Shown here: positions 6,063-13,828 of the stretch, piece by piece | Numbering within the stretch: the stretch's first letter is position 1 | How the letters are laid out: each line of letters starts with the position of its first letter | Origin: DATEPR01 sp036503065 | Lineage (GTDB): Bacteria > Actinomycetota > Actinomycetes > Mycobacteriales > Pseudonocardiaceae | Direction: 5' to 3' | Length of the DNA stretch: 18,533 bases | Assembly: GCA_036503065.1 (NCBI GenBank) | Contig: DASXXM010000557.1 | Coordinates: 1 to 18,533, forward strand | Position numbers and translations under genes: made by a program | Notes under the pieces: generated by a model | Told to the model about the DNA's origin: nothing | What the model saw: only the letters and a program-made list of their open reading frames with translations | Databases searched by the model: none

Positions 6063-7721
6063 ATGACGGTACGGGCCCGCCGGCTGCTCGCCGGCGCCAT
6101 CGCCATCGCACTGACGTGGGCCAGCGCCACCACGGCCGCCGCCGCCACCAATCTGCTCGCCAACCCGGGCTTCGAGTCCGGGCTCGCCGGCTGGACATGC
6201 ACATCGGGCACAGCCGCCGTCACCACACCCGTCCACACCGGGGCCGACGCGCTGTCCGGCACGCCGGCCGGCCAGGACTTCGCGCAGTGTTCGCAGGTCG
6301 TGTCGGTGGCGCCGAGTTCGTCGTACACGCTGACCGGCTTCGTGCAGGGTGGCTACGTCTTCCTCGGCGACACCGGCACCGGCACGTCGGACACCAGCAC
6401 GTTCTCCCAGGGCGCGTCGACGTGGCAGCAGTTGTCCACGACGTTCACCACCGGCGCGTCGACCAGGACCGTGACGATCTTCGTGCACGGCTAGTACGGC
6501 CAGCCCACGTACTTCGCCGACGACCTGTCGCTGGCGGGGCCACCCGGGAGCGGCGGCGGCACCACGGTGCCGGCCGCGCCGACCGGTCTCGGCGTGACCG
6601 GCACGACGTCATCGTCCGCGTCGCTGTCCTGGACCGCGTCGACCGGCGCGACCGGGTACAACGTCTACCAGAACGGCACCAGGGTCAGCTCCGTGACCGG
6701 CACGTCGGCGACGATCACGGGACTCGCCGCTTCCACGTCGTTCACGTTCACCGTGACCGCGACCAACAGTGCCGGCGAGTCAGCCAGGTCGGCATCGGTG
6801 ACCGCGACCACGACGGCCGCCGGCGGCGGCGGGAGCGCCGGTCCGGAACCGGGATTCGGTCCGTACATCGACATCACCCGAGGTACACCGCTGTTGCAGG
6901 ATGTGGCCGCGGCGACCGGGCAGAAGTACTTCACCCTCGCGTTCATCCTGGGTGACAGCACGGGTTGCGATCCGTCCTGGGGCGGCACGATCGCGTTGAC
7001 CGATCCCGGCATCATGAGCCAGATCGGCGCACTGCGGGCGATGGGCGGCGACATCGCGGTGTCGTTCGGCGGCGCGCAGGGCCCCTACCTGAACCAGACC
7101 TGTGGCAGCCAGTCCGCGCTCACGTCGGCGATCGAGAAGGTCATGGACACGCTCGGCGTGCACCACCTCGACTTCGACATCGAGGCGTCGGTGCCGATCG
7201 ACACCATGAACAAGGCCATCGCGCAGGTGCAGCACGACCGTCCCGGCACGACGGTGCGCTACACGCTGGAGATCCAGGCGGATAGCTTCGGCCTGACCCC
7301 GGCGCTGGGCACGGACGTGCTGAGCAACGCGGTCGCCGACGGCGTGCAGGTCGGCATCGTGAACCCGATGCTGATGGACTTCGCGTCCAGCGGCGAGGAG
7401 TTCGGCCAGGCCGTCATCCTGGCCGCGCAGAGCACCCTGAAGCAGATGGCCGTGATCTGGCCGAATCTGAGCACCGCACAGCTCGACAGGATGTTCGGCG
7501 GCACGGTGATGATCGGCGACAACGACACCGGCCCGGTGTTCAGCATCGCCGACGCCAGCACGTTCATCGGCTGGGCCAACAGCAACCACATCGCGTTCGT
7601 GTCGTTCTGGTCGGTCGGCCGGGACAACGGCGGCTGCGCAGGCGGCGTCAGCCCGGCATGCAGCGGCCTTTCCCAGTCGCAGTACCAGTTCACGTCGATC
7701 TTCCGCGGTTTCACCGGATGA
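6063..7721 (+). pseudogene. Secreted GH18 chitinase with in-frame amber codon
   Basis: The full frame has 552 codons before the TGA at 7719, but TAG at 6492-6494 (codon 144) interrupts it. In order there are a signal peptide (about 1-28, ending AAAA), a carbohydrate-binding beta-sandwich (about 29-160, NPGFESGLAGW), a fibronectin type III domain (about 169-255), a Gly/Ser linker and a GH18 catalytic domain (about 262-552) with DFDIE at 370-374, Glu374 being the catalytic acid. Frame and family resemblance continue unchanged on both sides of the stop: VHG, stop, YGQPTYFADD. A Trp (TGG) is expected there, so one G-to-A change explains it. The rest looks intact, so the lesion is recent, suppressed, or a sequence error. 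The start follows GGGAGG, and the two dre sites imply DasR control. Without readthrough only the signal peptide and part of the binding domain are made. Confidence 0.85.
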
Positions 7722-7758
7722 CCTGACCGGGGTCTGGGGCCGTCCCAGAAGAAACGAC

Positions 7759-7800
7759 GGCCGACCCGGCGAAGACGCGAAGCGTCGAGCAGGGTCGGCC
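7759..7800 (+). terminator. Terminator after chitinase gene
   Basis: GGCCGACCC (7759-7767) and GGGTCGGCC (7792-7800) form a perfect 9-bp outer stem. Inside it, GACGC, GAA, GCGTC (7774-7786) forms a second 5-bp hairpin. It lies 37 bases after the chitinase stop and could also stop leftward transcription. Confidence 0.65.
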
Positions 7801-7831
7801 TGAGGACGTAGTCGCGGTGTTCGGCCTGACG

Positions 7832-7957
7832 CTATTTGCCGTGGTGGTAGCGGCAGGCGGCGATCCGTATTTCGTTTTCTTCGATCTTGTAGATCAGCCG
7901 ATGCTCGTCATTGATCCGTCGCGACCAGTAGCCCTGGAAGCCGTGCTTCAACTTCTT
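7832..7957 (-). pseudogene. YoeB toxin, C-terminal fragment
   Basis: The last 40 or so residues of a Txe/YoeB RNase toxin are readable: LKHGFQGYWSRRINDEHR, then LIYKIEENEIRIAACRYHHGK, ending at TAG (7832-7834). This matches the conserved YoeB end, including the WSRRI-EHRL block and the final His/Tyr residues of the active site. The first half of the gene is absent. Upstream, the sequence passes directly into the start of a yefM-like antitoxin in another frame, so a deletion of roughly half of each gene has occurred. No start codon serves this frame, so it is not expressed as a toxin. Confidence 0.8.
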
Positions 7958-8030
7958 CGTGATCGTTGGCCACGGCGTCCAAGGTCTCGGCGTACCGCGC
8001 GCGAGAGTCCGAGTAACTCATGGTCCTCAT
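7908..8030 (-). pseudogene. YefM antitoxin, N-terminal fragment
   Basis: An ATG at 8030 with GGAGG six bases upstream opens MRTMSYSDSRARYAETLD followed by AVANDHEEV, the typical YefM/Phd N terminus (SYSxxR, AxxxxVxxxxE). After about residue 27 the frame enters DNA that encodes YoeB in a different frame and stops at TGA (7908-7910), giving a 40-residue product. The DNA-binding start is partly kept, but the rest of the fold and the toxin-binding tail are lost. The start signals look intact, so a short peptide may still be made. Confidence 0.78.
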
Positions 8031-8122
8031 GGTCCACCTCCGTCACGCTGGCGCTACCAGCACCATGACGTTCACGGCACCGAGGCGGGGGCAGCGGTCC
8101 GGCCCAACCTGTGACACGACGC

Positions 8123-8149
8123 CACTGCCGGCGCGAAGCGTCCGGAGTG
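8123..8149 (-). terminator. Probable terminator of the Ku gene
   Basis: Directly after the Ku stop codon, CACT-CCGG-CGC pairs with GCG-CCGG-AGTG around a TTC loop, with one bulged base on each side. It is an imperfect 11-bp hairpin without a U-tract. Confidence 0.4.
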
Positions 8150-8959
8150 TCAGCCGCTCTCTTCCGCGGCCGCTTCCCTGGTCTTCTTCGCCGCCGTGAC
8201 GCTGGCCATCAGCGCTGACATCAGGTCGGCCGGCTGCTCTTCCGGCTCCTCGGCCTTCGGGGTGAGCTCCCGGCCCTCGAGCTTCGCGTCGATCAGTTCC
8301 TGCAGGGCTTCCTGGTAGTGGTCGTGGTACTTGTCCGGGTCGAAGACCGTGTCGGACATCGAGTCGATCAACGAGCCCGCCATGTTCAGTTCCTGCGGTT
8401 TCACCTGTGGCGCCGCGTCGCGCAGGAAGGCGAAGTCCGGCTTGCGGACCTCGTCCGGCCACAGCGTGGTGGTCAGCACCAGCACGTCCTGGTACACCCG
8501 CAGGATCGCGAGGGTTTCCCGCTGCCGCAGCACGACCTGGGCGATCGCGACCTGGCCGGACTTGTGCAGCGCGTCGCGCAGCAGCATGTACGGCTTGACG
8601 GCGATCTTCTGCGGCTCGATGTAGTAGCTCCGGTCGTACACGATCGGGTCGATCGCCTCCAGCGGCACGAACTCGACCACCTCGATGCCGCGCTGCGATG
8701 GCAGCGGCAGGTCGGCGAGGTCGTCGTCGGTGAGGACGATCATCTCGCCCTCCTCGGTCTCGTAGCCCTTGGCGATGTCCGCGTACGGGACCTCCTCGCC
8801 GTCGATCGAGCACACCCGCCGGTACTGGACGCGGCCGCCGTCCTCCCGGTGGACCTGCCGGAAGCTGACGTTGTGGCTCTCCGTGGCGGAATACAGGTGC
8901 ACCGGGATGGACACCAGCCCGAAGGCCACCGTGCCCTTCCACATCGACCGCATCACCAT
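8150..8959 (-). CDS. ku: Ku protein, non-homologous end joining
   Basis: The protein has 269 residues, normal for bacterial Ku. It begins with the family signature MWKGTVAFGLVSIPVHLYSA, continues through the barrel core (CSIDGEEVPYADIAKGYE, YYIEPQKIAVKPYMLLRDAL) and ends with a short acidic/lysine-mixed tail (about 235-269). Ku forms a homodimeric ring that threads onto DNA ends and recruits LigD-type enzymes. The ATG at 8959 follows GGAGG at 7 bases; an ATG two codons later is possible. It is divergent from a LigD-type polymerase gene, the usual functional partner. The ligase that would seal the break is not in this window. The identification is secure. Confidence 0.95.
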   Translation of the reverse strand: MVMRSMWKGTVAFGLVSIPVHLYSATESHNVSFRQVHREDGGRVQYRRVCSIDGEEVPYADIAKGYETEEGEMIVLTDDDLADLPLPSQRGIEVVEFVPLEAIDPIVYDRSYYIEPQKIAVKPYMLLRDALHKSGQVAIAQVVLRQRETLAILRVYQDVLVLTTTLWPDEVRKPDFAFLRDAAPQVKPQELNMAGSLIDSMSDTVFDPDKYHDHYQEALQELIDAKLEGRELTPKAEEPEEQPADLMSALMASVTAAKKTREAAAEESG

Positions 8960-9097
8960 TACCGCACCTCCGGCCCCGTCACAGCACCCCGACCATGGGT
9001 ATTCTCCTATGATCGACGGTACGCTGCGTCGCAGGTCAGCGGCAGTGCCAAGTTTGCTCTCTGCCGATGGGGCACGTGCGGCGCGAAAGGGCCAGCG
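8960..9097. promoter_or_regulatory. Divergent promoter region, Ku / LigD-Pol
   Basis: 138 bases separate the two divergent repair genes. TATGAT at 9008-9013 is a good plus-strand -10 hexamer, but no clear -35 precedes it. No SOS-type (LexA) palindrome was recognised. Confidence 0.35.
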
Positions 9098-10012
9098 GTG
9101 GCGACGGTTTCGGTGTCGGTGGACGGCCGGGTGTTGCGGCTGTCGAACCTCGACAAGGACCTGTATCCGCAGGTCGGGTTCACCAAGGGCGAGGTCATCG
9201 ACTACTACGTCGCGGTCGCGCCCTACCTGCTGCCACGACTGGCCGGCCGGCCGCTCACACTGCGTCGCTACCCGGACGGCGCGGGCGGCGAAGGGTTCTA
9301 CGAGAAGCACGCCGCCCGGCACGCGCCCAGCTGGATTCGCAGCGTCATGCTGCCCACCAGGCACGCCCAGAGCGACCCGACCGGGCCGACCGAGACCGAG
9401 TACGTGCTGCTGGAGGACCTGCCCGGACTCGTGTGGGCCGCCAACCTGGCCGCCCTGGAACTGCACGTGCCGCAGTGGACCATGGGCGCGGACGGCGGCC
9501 GTGGCCTGCCCGACCTGATGGTGTTCGACCTGGACCCCGGACCGCCCGCGGACATCGTGGCCTGCTGCCGGGTGGCCGAACTGCTGCACGACGCGCTGGC
9601 CGAGGACGGCCTGCCGGCCTGGGCCAAGACCAGCGGGTCCAAGGGCATGCAGCTCTACGTGCCGGTGACCGTCGATGCCGTGCCGGACACCTCCGAGTAC
9701 GCCAAACAGATGTGCCTTCGGCTCGCGCGCAGCCACCCCGACCTGGTCGTCGGGACGATGGCCAAACAGGCCCGCCCCGGCCGCGTCTACATCGACTGGT
9801 CCCAGAACCACCAGGCCAAGACCACGATCGCGGCCTACTCGCTGCGCGCCCGGCAGGAGCCCACCGTGTCAACGCCGCTGACCTGGGCCGAGGTGCACGC
9901 GTGCCAGCGGGCCGACGAGTTGGTGTTCACGGCCGCCGACGTACGAAGGCGTCTCGAGGAACACGGCGACCTGCTGGCCGACCTGGACACCGAACGCTAC
10001 CCACTGCCGTAA
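9098..10012 (+). CDS. LigD-type DNA polymerase/primase domain protein
   Basis: The protein has 304 residues and consists only of the archaeo-eukaryotic primase-type polymerase domain of LigD. Visible motifs are LSNLDKDLYP at the start, RRYPDG, the metal-binding DLDPG (motif I), TSGSKGMQLYVP (motif II) and VYIDWSQN (third metal Asp). It fills gaps and adds nucleotides at DNA breaks bound by Ku. The motif II position normally written as His in SGxKGxH is Gln here. The GTG at 9098 follows AAAGGG; the long open frame extending upstream overlaps Ku and is not real. No ligase or phosphoesterase domain is attached, so ligation must rely on a ligase encoded elsewhere. It ends 10 bases from the convergent membrane protein gene. 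Confidence 0.92.
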   Translation: MATVSVSVDGRVLRLSNLDKDLYPQVGFTKGEVIDYYVAVAPYLLPRLAGRPLTLRRYPDGAGGEGFYEKHAARHAPSWIRSVMLPTRHAQSDPTGPTETEYVLLEDLPGLVWAANLAALELHVPQWTMGADGGRGLPDLMVFDLDPGPPADIVACCRVAELLHDALAEDGLPAWAKTSGSKGMQLYVPVTVDAVPDTSEYAKQMCLRLARSHPDLVVGTMAKQARPGRVYIDWSQNHQAKTTIAAYSLRARQEPTVSTPLTWAEVHACQRADELVFTAADVRRRLEEHGDLLADLDTERYPLP

Positions 10013-10022
10013 TCGGCAACGC

Positions 10023-11948
10023 CTACGACTGCGCGCGCCACACGTCCACGTTGTCGTAGCCGGTCGCGTGCCCGAGCAGGCTGTCGAGCTCTTCCCTGAG
10101 TGCGCTGTACTTGTTCGCGCTGTGGATGAGCAGAACGCAACCGGCGGACCAGTACTGGAGGTCGCTGTGCACGGCGGCGCGCAGTTCGTCGGTGACCGGG
10201 ACCTGGGTGCCGGTGCTCTGCACCTGTCCGAGCACGGCGAAGATCTCCCGGCCCGACGAGCCGAAGACCGCCTTCTTGTCGGGGGCGCCATCGGGGTAGA
10301 CGAAGGGGGATTGGGCCAGCGGCACGTCGTCGGTCAGCGACGCCGTCCACAGCAGCGGCGTCCAGTCGTCCGATGGCACGGTCACCAGTGACCGGCCGCC
10401 GCTGATGCAGTTCTTGTATTCGCCCTGGGTGAAGAACGAGGGCGTCGGCTCCGCCGCCTGCGCAACGATCGGGCGGGGCGTGAGCGGGATCAGGACGGCG
10501 GCAATGACTGCGTAACAAGGCATGCGCCACGCCGCCCTGGGCACCCGGGTCGCCTGTTCGACGATGATCACCAGCAGGTAGCCGACGAACGGCGTGAGCG
10601 CCATCGCCATCCGCACCGGCAGTGAGTCCTGGAACACCGGCAGGTTCTGCAGGCTCGCCCACAGCGCGGGCAGTGTGGACGGATTGCCGCTGACGTGCAC
10701 ACTCGGGCCGAGCGACAGTGCCACCAGCACGAACGCGCACAACAGGCTGGCTCTGACCGCGATCCGGTCGGCGAAGGCGAAGCAGGCCACGAGAACCAGC
10801 ACGATCAGTGGGCCGCCGAAGAGCGCGGCCTGTTCGGTCGCACCGGGCGCGAACACGGCGGCGGCCAGGTCCCCGCCCAGGCTCTGGTTGGGGAACTGTA
10901 GGTAGCCGGCCAGGTCCTGGGAGAAGTAGGGCACGCTGAACGGCACGCCAACGGACGAAAGTGGGCCGTTGAACTGGAAGTAGAGCGGATAGGCCAGCAG
11001 CACGACGCAGGTGCCCAGCGCGGCCAGGCCGCCGATCGCCATGCCACGCCAGTGAAGTTGGACCAGGCGCGGCGCGAAGATGGCGCAGCCGAGCAGGAAG
11101 ACCACGAGTGAGATGGCAAGCAGGAGCAGTGGCTCCTCCGCCATGAAGAACTGTGCGAAGACCAGGACACCGAGGATCACTCCGTCGCGCACCCGGTGCT
11201 GGCTGCGGTGCAGGCTCAGGATGATGTGCAGCATGACCGGGATCAGCCACTGCGCGGTCAGGTTCGGGTGGCCGAGCGAATGGCTCATCATCGCCGGCGA
11301 GAATCCGAGAAACAGGCCGCCGACGAAGGCGGCAGGCTCCGAGGTGGTGACGTGGCGGCGGAAGAACCAGCGCCACACGACCGCAGTCGCCACGATGTTC
11401 CCGGCGATGATCAGCAGGTAGCTCAGGCCGGCGCCGAAGAGCAGGGTGATGGGGGAGAACAGGTAGCCGAACAGCAGGATCGAGGTGTTGGCGATCAGGT
11501 TCGTGCCGCCGTTGACCGCGCCCACGCCCATGGTGGTGGAGAAGAACGGGTTGTGCGGATGCAGGAGGCTACGGGCTGCCTCGCCGAGCATCCACTCGAA
11601 CTTCATCTGGTCGCCCGCGTTCGCCGCATTGAGCAGACTGCCCGGGTGCGGCCACAGGTGCCGGGTGACGATGAGCGAACCGGCCAGGTACACGAAGGCG
11701 GCAGCGAGCGCGTTCTGCCGGTCGGCGGCCCAGTCCTGGATCCGGCGCCAACGGCCCGGCCGATCGGTGTCCAGGTCGTCGTCGTCGGGCTCGGGGGCTG
11801 CCAGCAGTTCGGCTTCGGCCTCAGCGCCGCCGGCAGCAGGGTCGGCCGCGGGGCGTGGCACCGGGTTCTCGCCGGCGTCGATGAGGTGTTCGCTGGTATC
11901 GATAGTCCGTGGTCCTTGTCGCGAGTTCGGCGTGAGCCATCCAAGCAC
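10023..11948 (-). CDS. Polytopic membrane protein, GT-C glycosyltransferase-like
   Basis: The protein has up to 641 residues. A charged, Ala/Asp-rich cytosolic tail (about 1-80) is followed by about 10-12 hydrophobic segments (about 85-500) and a soluble C-terminal domain of about 140 residues ending in VDVWRAQS. This layout, with an acidic residue in the first loop (NAGDQMKFEWML) and a large loop after it, resembles GT-C lipid-linked sugar transferases that act on the outer face of the membrane, but no diagnostic motif proves the activity. It is transcribed alone. The start is weak: GTG at 11948 has no ribosome binding site, and another GTG near 11861 (before PRPAAD) may be the true one. The membrane nature is certain; enzymatic role is inferred. 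Confidence 0.75.
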   Translation of the reverse strand: MLGWLTPNSRQGPRTIDTSEHLIDAGENPVPRPAADPAAGGAEAEAELLAAPEPDDDDLDTDRPGRWRRIQDWAADRQNALAAAFVYLAGSLIVTRHLWPHPGSLLNAANAGDQMKFEWMLGEAARSLLHPHNPFFSTTMGVGAVNGGTNLIANTSILLFGYLFSPITLLFGAGLSYLLIIAGNIVATAVVWRWFFRRHVTTSEPAAFVGGLFLGFSPAMMSHSLGHPNLTAQWLIPVMLHIILSLHRSQHRVRDGVILGVLVFAQFFMAEEPLLLLAISLVVFLLGCAIFAPRLVQLHWRGMAIGGLAALGTCVVLLAYPLYFQFNGPLSSVGVPFSVPYFSQDLAGYLQFPNQSLGGDLAAAVFAPGATEQAALFGGPLIVLVLVACFAFADRIAVRASLLCAFVLVALSLGPSVHVSGNPSTLPALWASLQNLPVFQDSLPVRMAMALTPFVGYLLVIIVEQATRVPRAAWRMPCYAVIAAVLIPLTPRPIVAQAAEPTPSFFTQGEYKNCISGGRSLVTVPSDDWTPLLWTASLTDDVPLAQSPFVYPDGAPDKKAVFGSSGREIFAVLGQVQSTGTQVPVTDELRAAVHSDLQYWSAGCVLLIHSANKYSALREELDSLLGHATGYDNVDVWRAQS

Positions 11949-12357
11949 ATCGCGCCACGCCGTCGTGCGGGAACGTCACGGATCACAACGGCGACCCGGA
12001 CCAGGCACGCACCTACGAGACCGTCGCCTGCCGCGACCCCAAACCCGACCACGACCGACTCCGGTAGGAGGGCAGCCGCCCGTCCACGCAGGCCGCATCC
12101 CCCGCAATGAGCTCGGACACCTCGATCAACAGGCCACTGTGGACTATCCGGATGTCGTCGTCGATGGCGGCCCGCAACGGCTTCTGCTGCGACACAACGG
12201 CATGCCCGGCGCGGTCCATCGGACGGCGCGACAACCTCGTCGCAGGACCGGAAGTACCTGGGAGCCCTGCTGTTCCGCATGGCAACCGCCACAGCCGGCG
12301 CCGGCGCGCGGGGCCCTGCCGCGCATAAGGGGCGGCAGGGCCACGTCGTTCAGAGCG
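11949..12357. other. Intergenic region without a convincing gene
   Basis: About 400 bases between the membrane protein gene and the lipoprotein gene. It contains the lipoprotein terminator (12312-12342). A plus-strand frame ending with TAG at 12065 (ETVACRDPKPDHDRLR) has gene-like codon use but no start or known family; it may be the tail of a decayed gene. A minus-strand open frame at 12013-12285 is not supported either. Confidence 0.45.
12312..12342 (-). terminator. Terminator after lipoprotein gene
   Basis: GGCCCTGCCGC and GCGGCAGGGCC form a perfect 11-bp stem with a 9-base loop, 15 bases beyond the lipoprotein stop codon. No U-tract. Confidence 0.75.
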
Positions 12358-12885
12358 TCACTTCATGATGTTCGCCTTCGGACCGAGCAGGTACCAGACG
12401 CCGCCGACGCCCTGGCCCTTGACGTCGCCGGCCGCGGCGTCGGCCGCGAAGTAGTACAGCGGCTTGCCGCCGTACGTCACCTGCGTCGTGCCGTCGGTCC
12501 GCTTGGTCGAGCCGACCAGGCTCGCGTCCAGGAACTGGCCGTTCACGGTCACCGAACCGGTGGCGGTGAACGGCGGCCAGTTCGTCGCGCAGGCTGCGTA
12601 GCACGTGGATGTCGTGCCCGTGTCCTTGGTGTAGATGTACAGCGTCTTGCCGGTCTGGTCGGTGAGCCAGATGCCGGCGGCGCCGCTGGCTGTCTTGATG
12701 ACCGTCCCCGCGCCCGTCGCGGCCGAGGTCGCCGGCGCCGACGTTGTCGTCGGCGCGGCGGCGGTTGTGGTCGTGCTGCCACTGGCCGCCGGTGTCGAGC
12801 TGCCGCCACATGCGGCCGCGACCAACGCGACAGCGGCGAGCGAGACGCCGAATCCCAGTGTTCGCACCGAAATCCTACGTAGCAT
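12358..12885 (-). CDS. Secreted-repeat lipoprotein (PF03640-like)
   Basis: The protein has 175 residues. A lipoprotein signal (RR near the start, hydrophobic stretch, then VAAAC at 22-26) is followed by a Thr/Ala/Ser-rich linker to about residue 60, typical of surface lipoproteins tethered to the membrane. Two repeats of the PF03640 type follow: GKTLYIYTKD with the CYAAC and NWPPF motif (about 78-108), and GKPLYYFAAD with the QGVGGVWYLL motif (about 138-167). Proteins of this family are abundant in actinomycete envelopes; their biochemical role is not established, and the two Cys in CYAAC could form a disulfide or bind a metal. The ATG at 12885 follows AGGAAGGA. It is a single-gene unit between two strong hairpins. 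Confidence 0.88.
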   Translation of the reverse strand: MLRRISVRTLGFGVSLAAVALVAAACGGSSTPAASGSTTTTAAAPTTTSAPATSAATGAGTVIKTASGAAGIWLTDQTGKTLYIYTKDTGTTSTCYAACATNWPPFTATGSVTVNGQFLDASLVGSTKRTDGTTQVTYGGKPLYYFAADAAAGDVKGQGVGGVWYLLGPKANIMK

Positions 12886-13007
12886 GGTGTTCCTTCCTGC
12901 CGACCTGGATCAGTCGCGGATCTGCCCATCACGGGCACATGTTCCGTACGGCCCAAGTCGCCGAAAGGTTTGATCTAGTCGCTGAGAGCGACGGTCCACA
13001 TGGACGT

Positions 13008-13033
13008 ACGGCAGTCGCCGGGACGACTGCCGT
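13008..13033 (-). terminator. Strong hairpin after SRPBCC gene
   Basis: ACGGCAGTCG and CGACTGCCGT form a perfect 10-bp stem with a 6-base loop, 45 bases beyond the SRPBCC stop codon. It insulates the regulator operon from the lipoprotein gene. Confidence 0.7.
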
Positions 13034-13046
13034 GGTCCTGACCTGC

Positions 13047-13082
13047 GGTTACCACGCCGTTAGGGGTTACCAAACCGTTAGG
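13047..13082. repeat. Tandem 18-bp direct repeat
   Basis: GGTTACCACGCCGTTAGG and GGTTACCAAACCGTTAGG lie head to tail with no gap and differ at two central positions. The second copy overlaps the SRPBCC stop codon. The pair lies 160-200 bases upstream of the lipoprotein start and may be a binding site for an activator using direct repeats. Confidence 0.6.
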
Positions 13083-13827
13083 CGAACGACCGGTCCAGCC
13101 AGTACTGCCAGGCCTTCTCGACTTCGTCACCGTCGACGTCCGGCGCGAAGCTGTGGTACTCGATCGTCACGGTGTCGCGGTAGCCGTGGATGAACAGGTG
13201 GATGCCATCGTCGGTGCGCACGCTCAGCCAGTCGGGCGCGTCGGCGAACGCCACCACACCGTCGGCAGGCGGCAGGCCGTCGACCGCGATCCGCGCCCGC
13301 GCGTCAGTGGCGACGGTGCCGGACAGGCCGGCCGCCGCCGTGAACGCCGCCCACACCCGGTCATGGTCGAGGACCCGGGGGCCGGGCAGGAACATGTTGT
13401 ACGTCGACGTCCGGCCTGCGAAGTGCGCCAGGTAGGTGGCCAGCTTGCGCAGGTACATGCCGTCGCCCTTGCGCACCGCGTCGTACTGGGCCTCCCAGTC
13501 GTCGCCGAGCATGCCGTTGTGCACCATCCGCAGCAGCGTGCTGCCCTGGTCACGGGCCTCGATCAGGTACTCCAACGCCATGAACTCGCCGCCGGGCCCA
13601 TCGTCGTCCCGGCGCGCGAACCGGCGGCCCGGTTCCCACGCGGTGACGGTGCCCTCCTCGGTGAAGCCGCCCAACGTGGTCCGGTACCGGCCGCCCACGC
13701 CCGGCTCGAACTCGGAGCGCCCCATGAACCACGAGTCGACGCCGGGGCCGGTCGTGATCGCCTCCCAGACCTCCTCCGGCGTCGCCTTCAGCAGGATCTC
13801 CTCGTGGACCTCGAACTCGTGCGGCAC
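13078..13827 (-). CDS. SRPBCC (AHSA1/START-like) domain protein
   Basis: The protein has 249 residues. The N-terminal 140 or so form an SRPBCC/AHSA1-type helix-grip domain: EEILLKATPEEVWEAITT at 9-26, then WFMGRSEFEPGVGGRY, then GTVTAWEPGRRFARR. The C-terminal part (about 145-249) looks like a second, degenerate copy of the same fold ending in WQYWLDRSFA. These proteins bind hydrophobic small molecules in a deep cavity or act as co-chaperone-like factors; no ligand can be assigned. The GTG at 13827 is one base after the stop codon of the ArsR-like gene and follows GGGAG within that gene, so the two are translationally linked. ArsR-like regulator plus SRPBCC pairs are common in actinobacteria, and the SRPBCC protein is probably the main target of the regulator. 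Confidence 0.87.
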   Translation of the reverse strand: MPHEFEVHEEILLKATPEEVWEAITTGPGVDSWFMGRSEFEPGVGGRYRTTLGGFTEEGTVTAWEPGRRFARRDDDGPGGEFMALEYLIEARDQGSTLLRMVHNGMLGDDWEAQYDAVRKGDGMYLRKLATYLAHFAGRTSTYNMFLPGPRVLDHDRVWAAFTAAAGLSGTVATDARARIAVDGLPPADGVVAFADAPDWLSVRTDDGIHLFIHGYRDTVTIEYHSFAPDVDGDEVEKAWQYWLDRSFA

Positions 13828-13828
13828 G

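Noticed and set aside
6567..7721. A separate chitinase gene starting with GTG at 6567
   Set aside because: It is in the same frame as the upstream signal peptide and binding domain, lacks a ribosome binding site and signal peptide, and starts inside a linker. It is better read as the second part of the amber-interrupted gene.
7817..8068. 83-residue plus-strand open frame over the toxin-antitoxin scar
   Set aside because: The minus strand carries clear YoeB and YefM sequence; the plus frame is its shadow.
8150..9811. A single 553-residue minus-strand frame running through Ku and across the polymerase gene
   Set aside because: The N-terminal 284 codons are antisense to the LigD-type polymerase and have no family resemblance; Ku starts at 8959 with its own ribosome binding site.
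8318..10012. Long plus-strand frame of 564 residues ending with the polymerase
   Set aside because: Its first 260 codons are antisense to Ku; the polymerase motifs begin right after the GTG at 9098, which has AAAGGG upstream.
12013..12285. 90-residue minus-strand open frame between membrane protein and lipoprotein genes
   Set aside because: No ribosome binding site, no recognisable family and no neighbour-like codon pattern.
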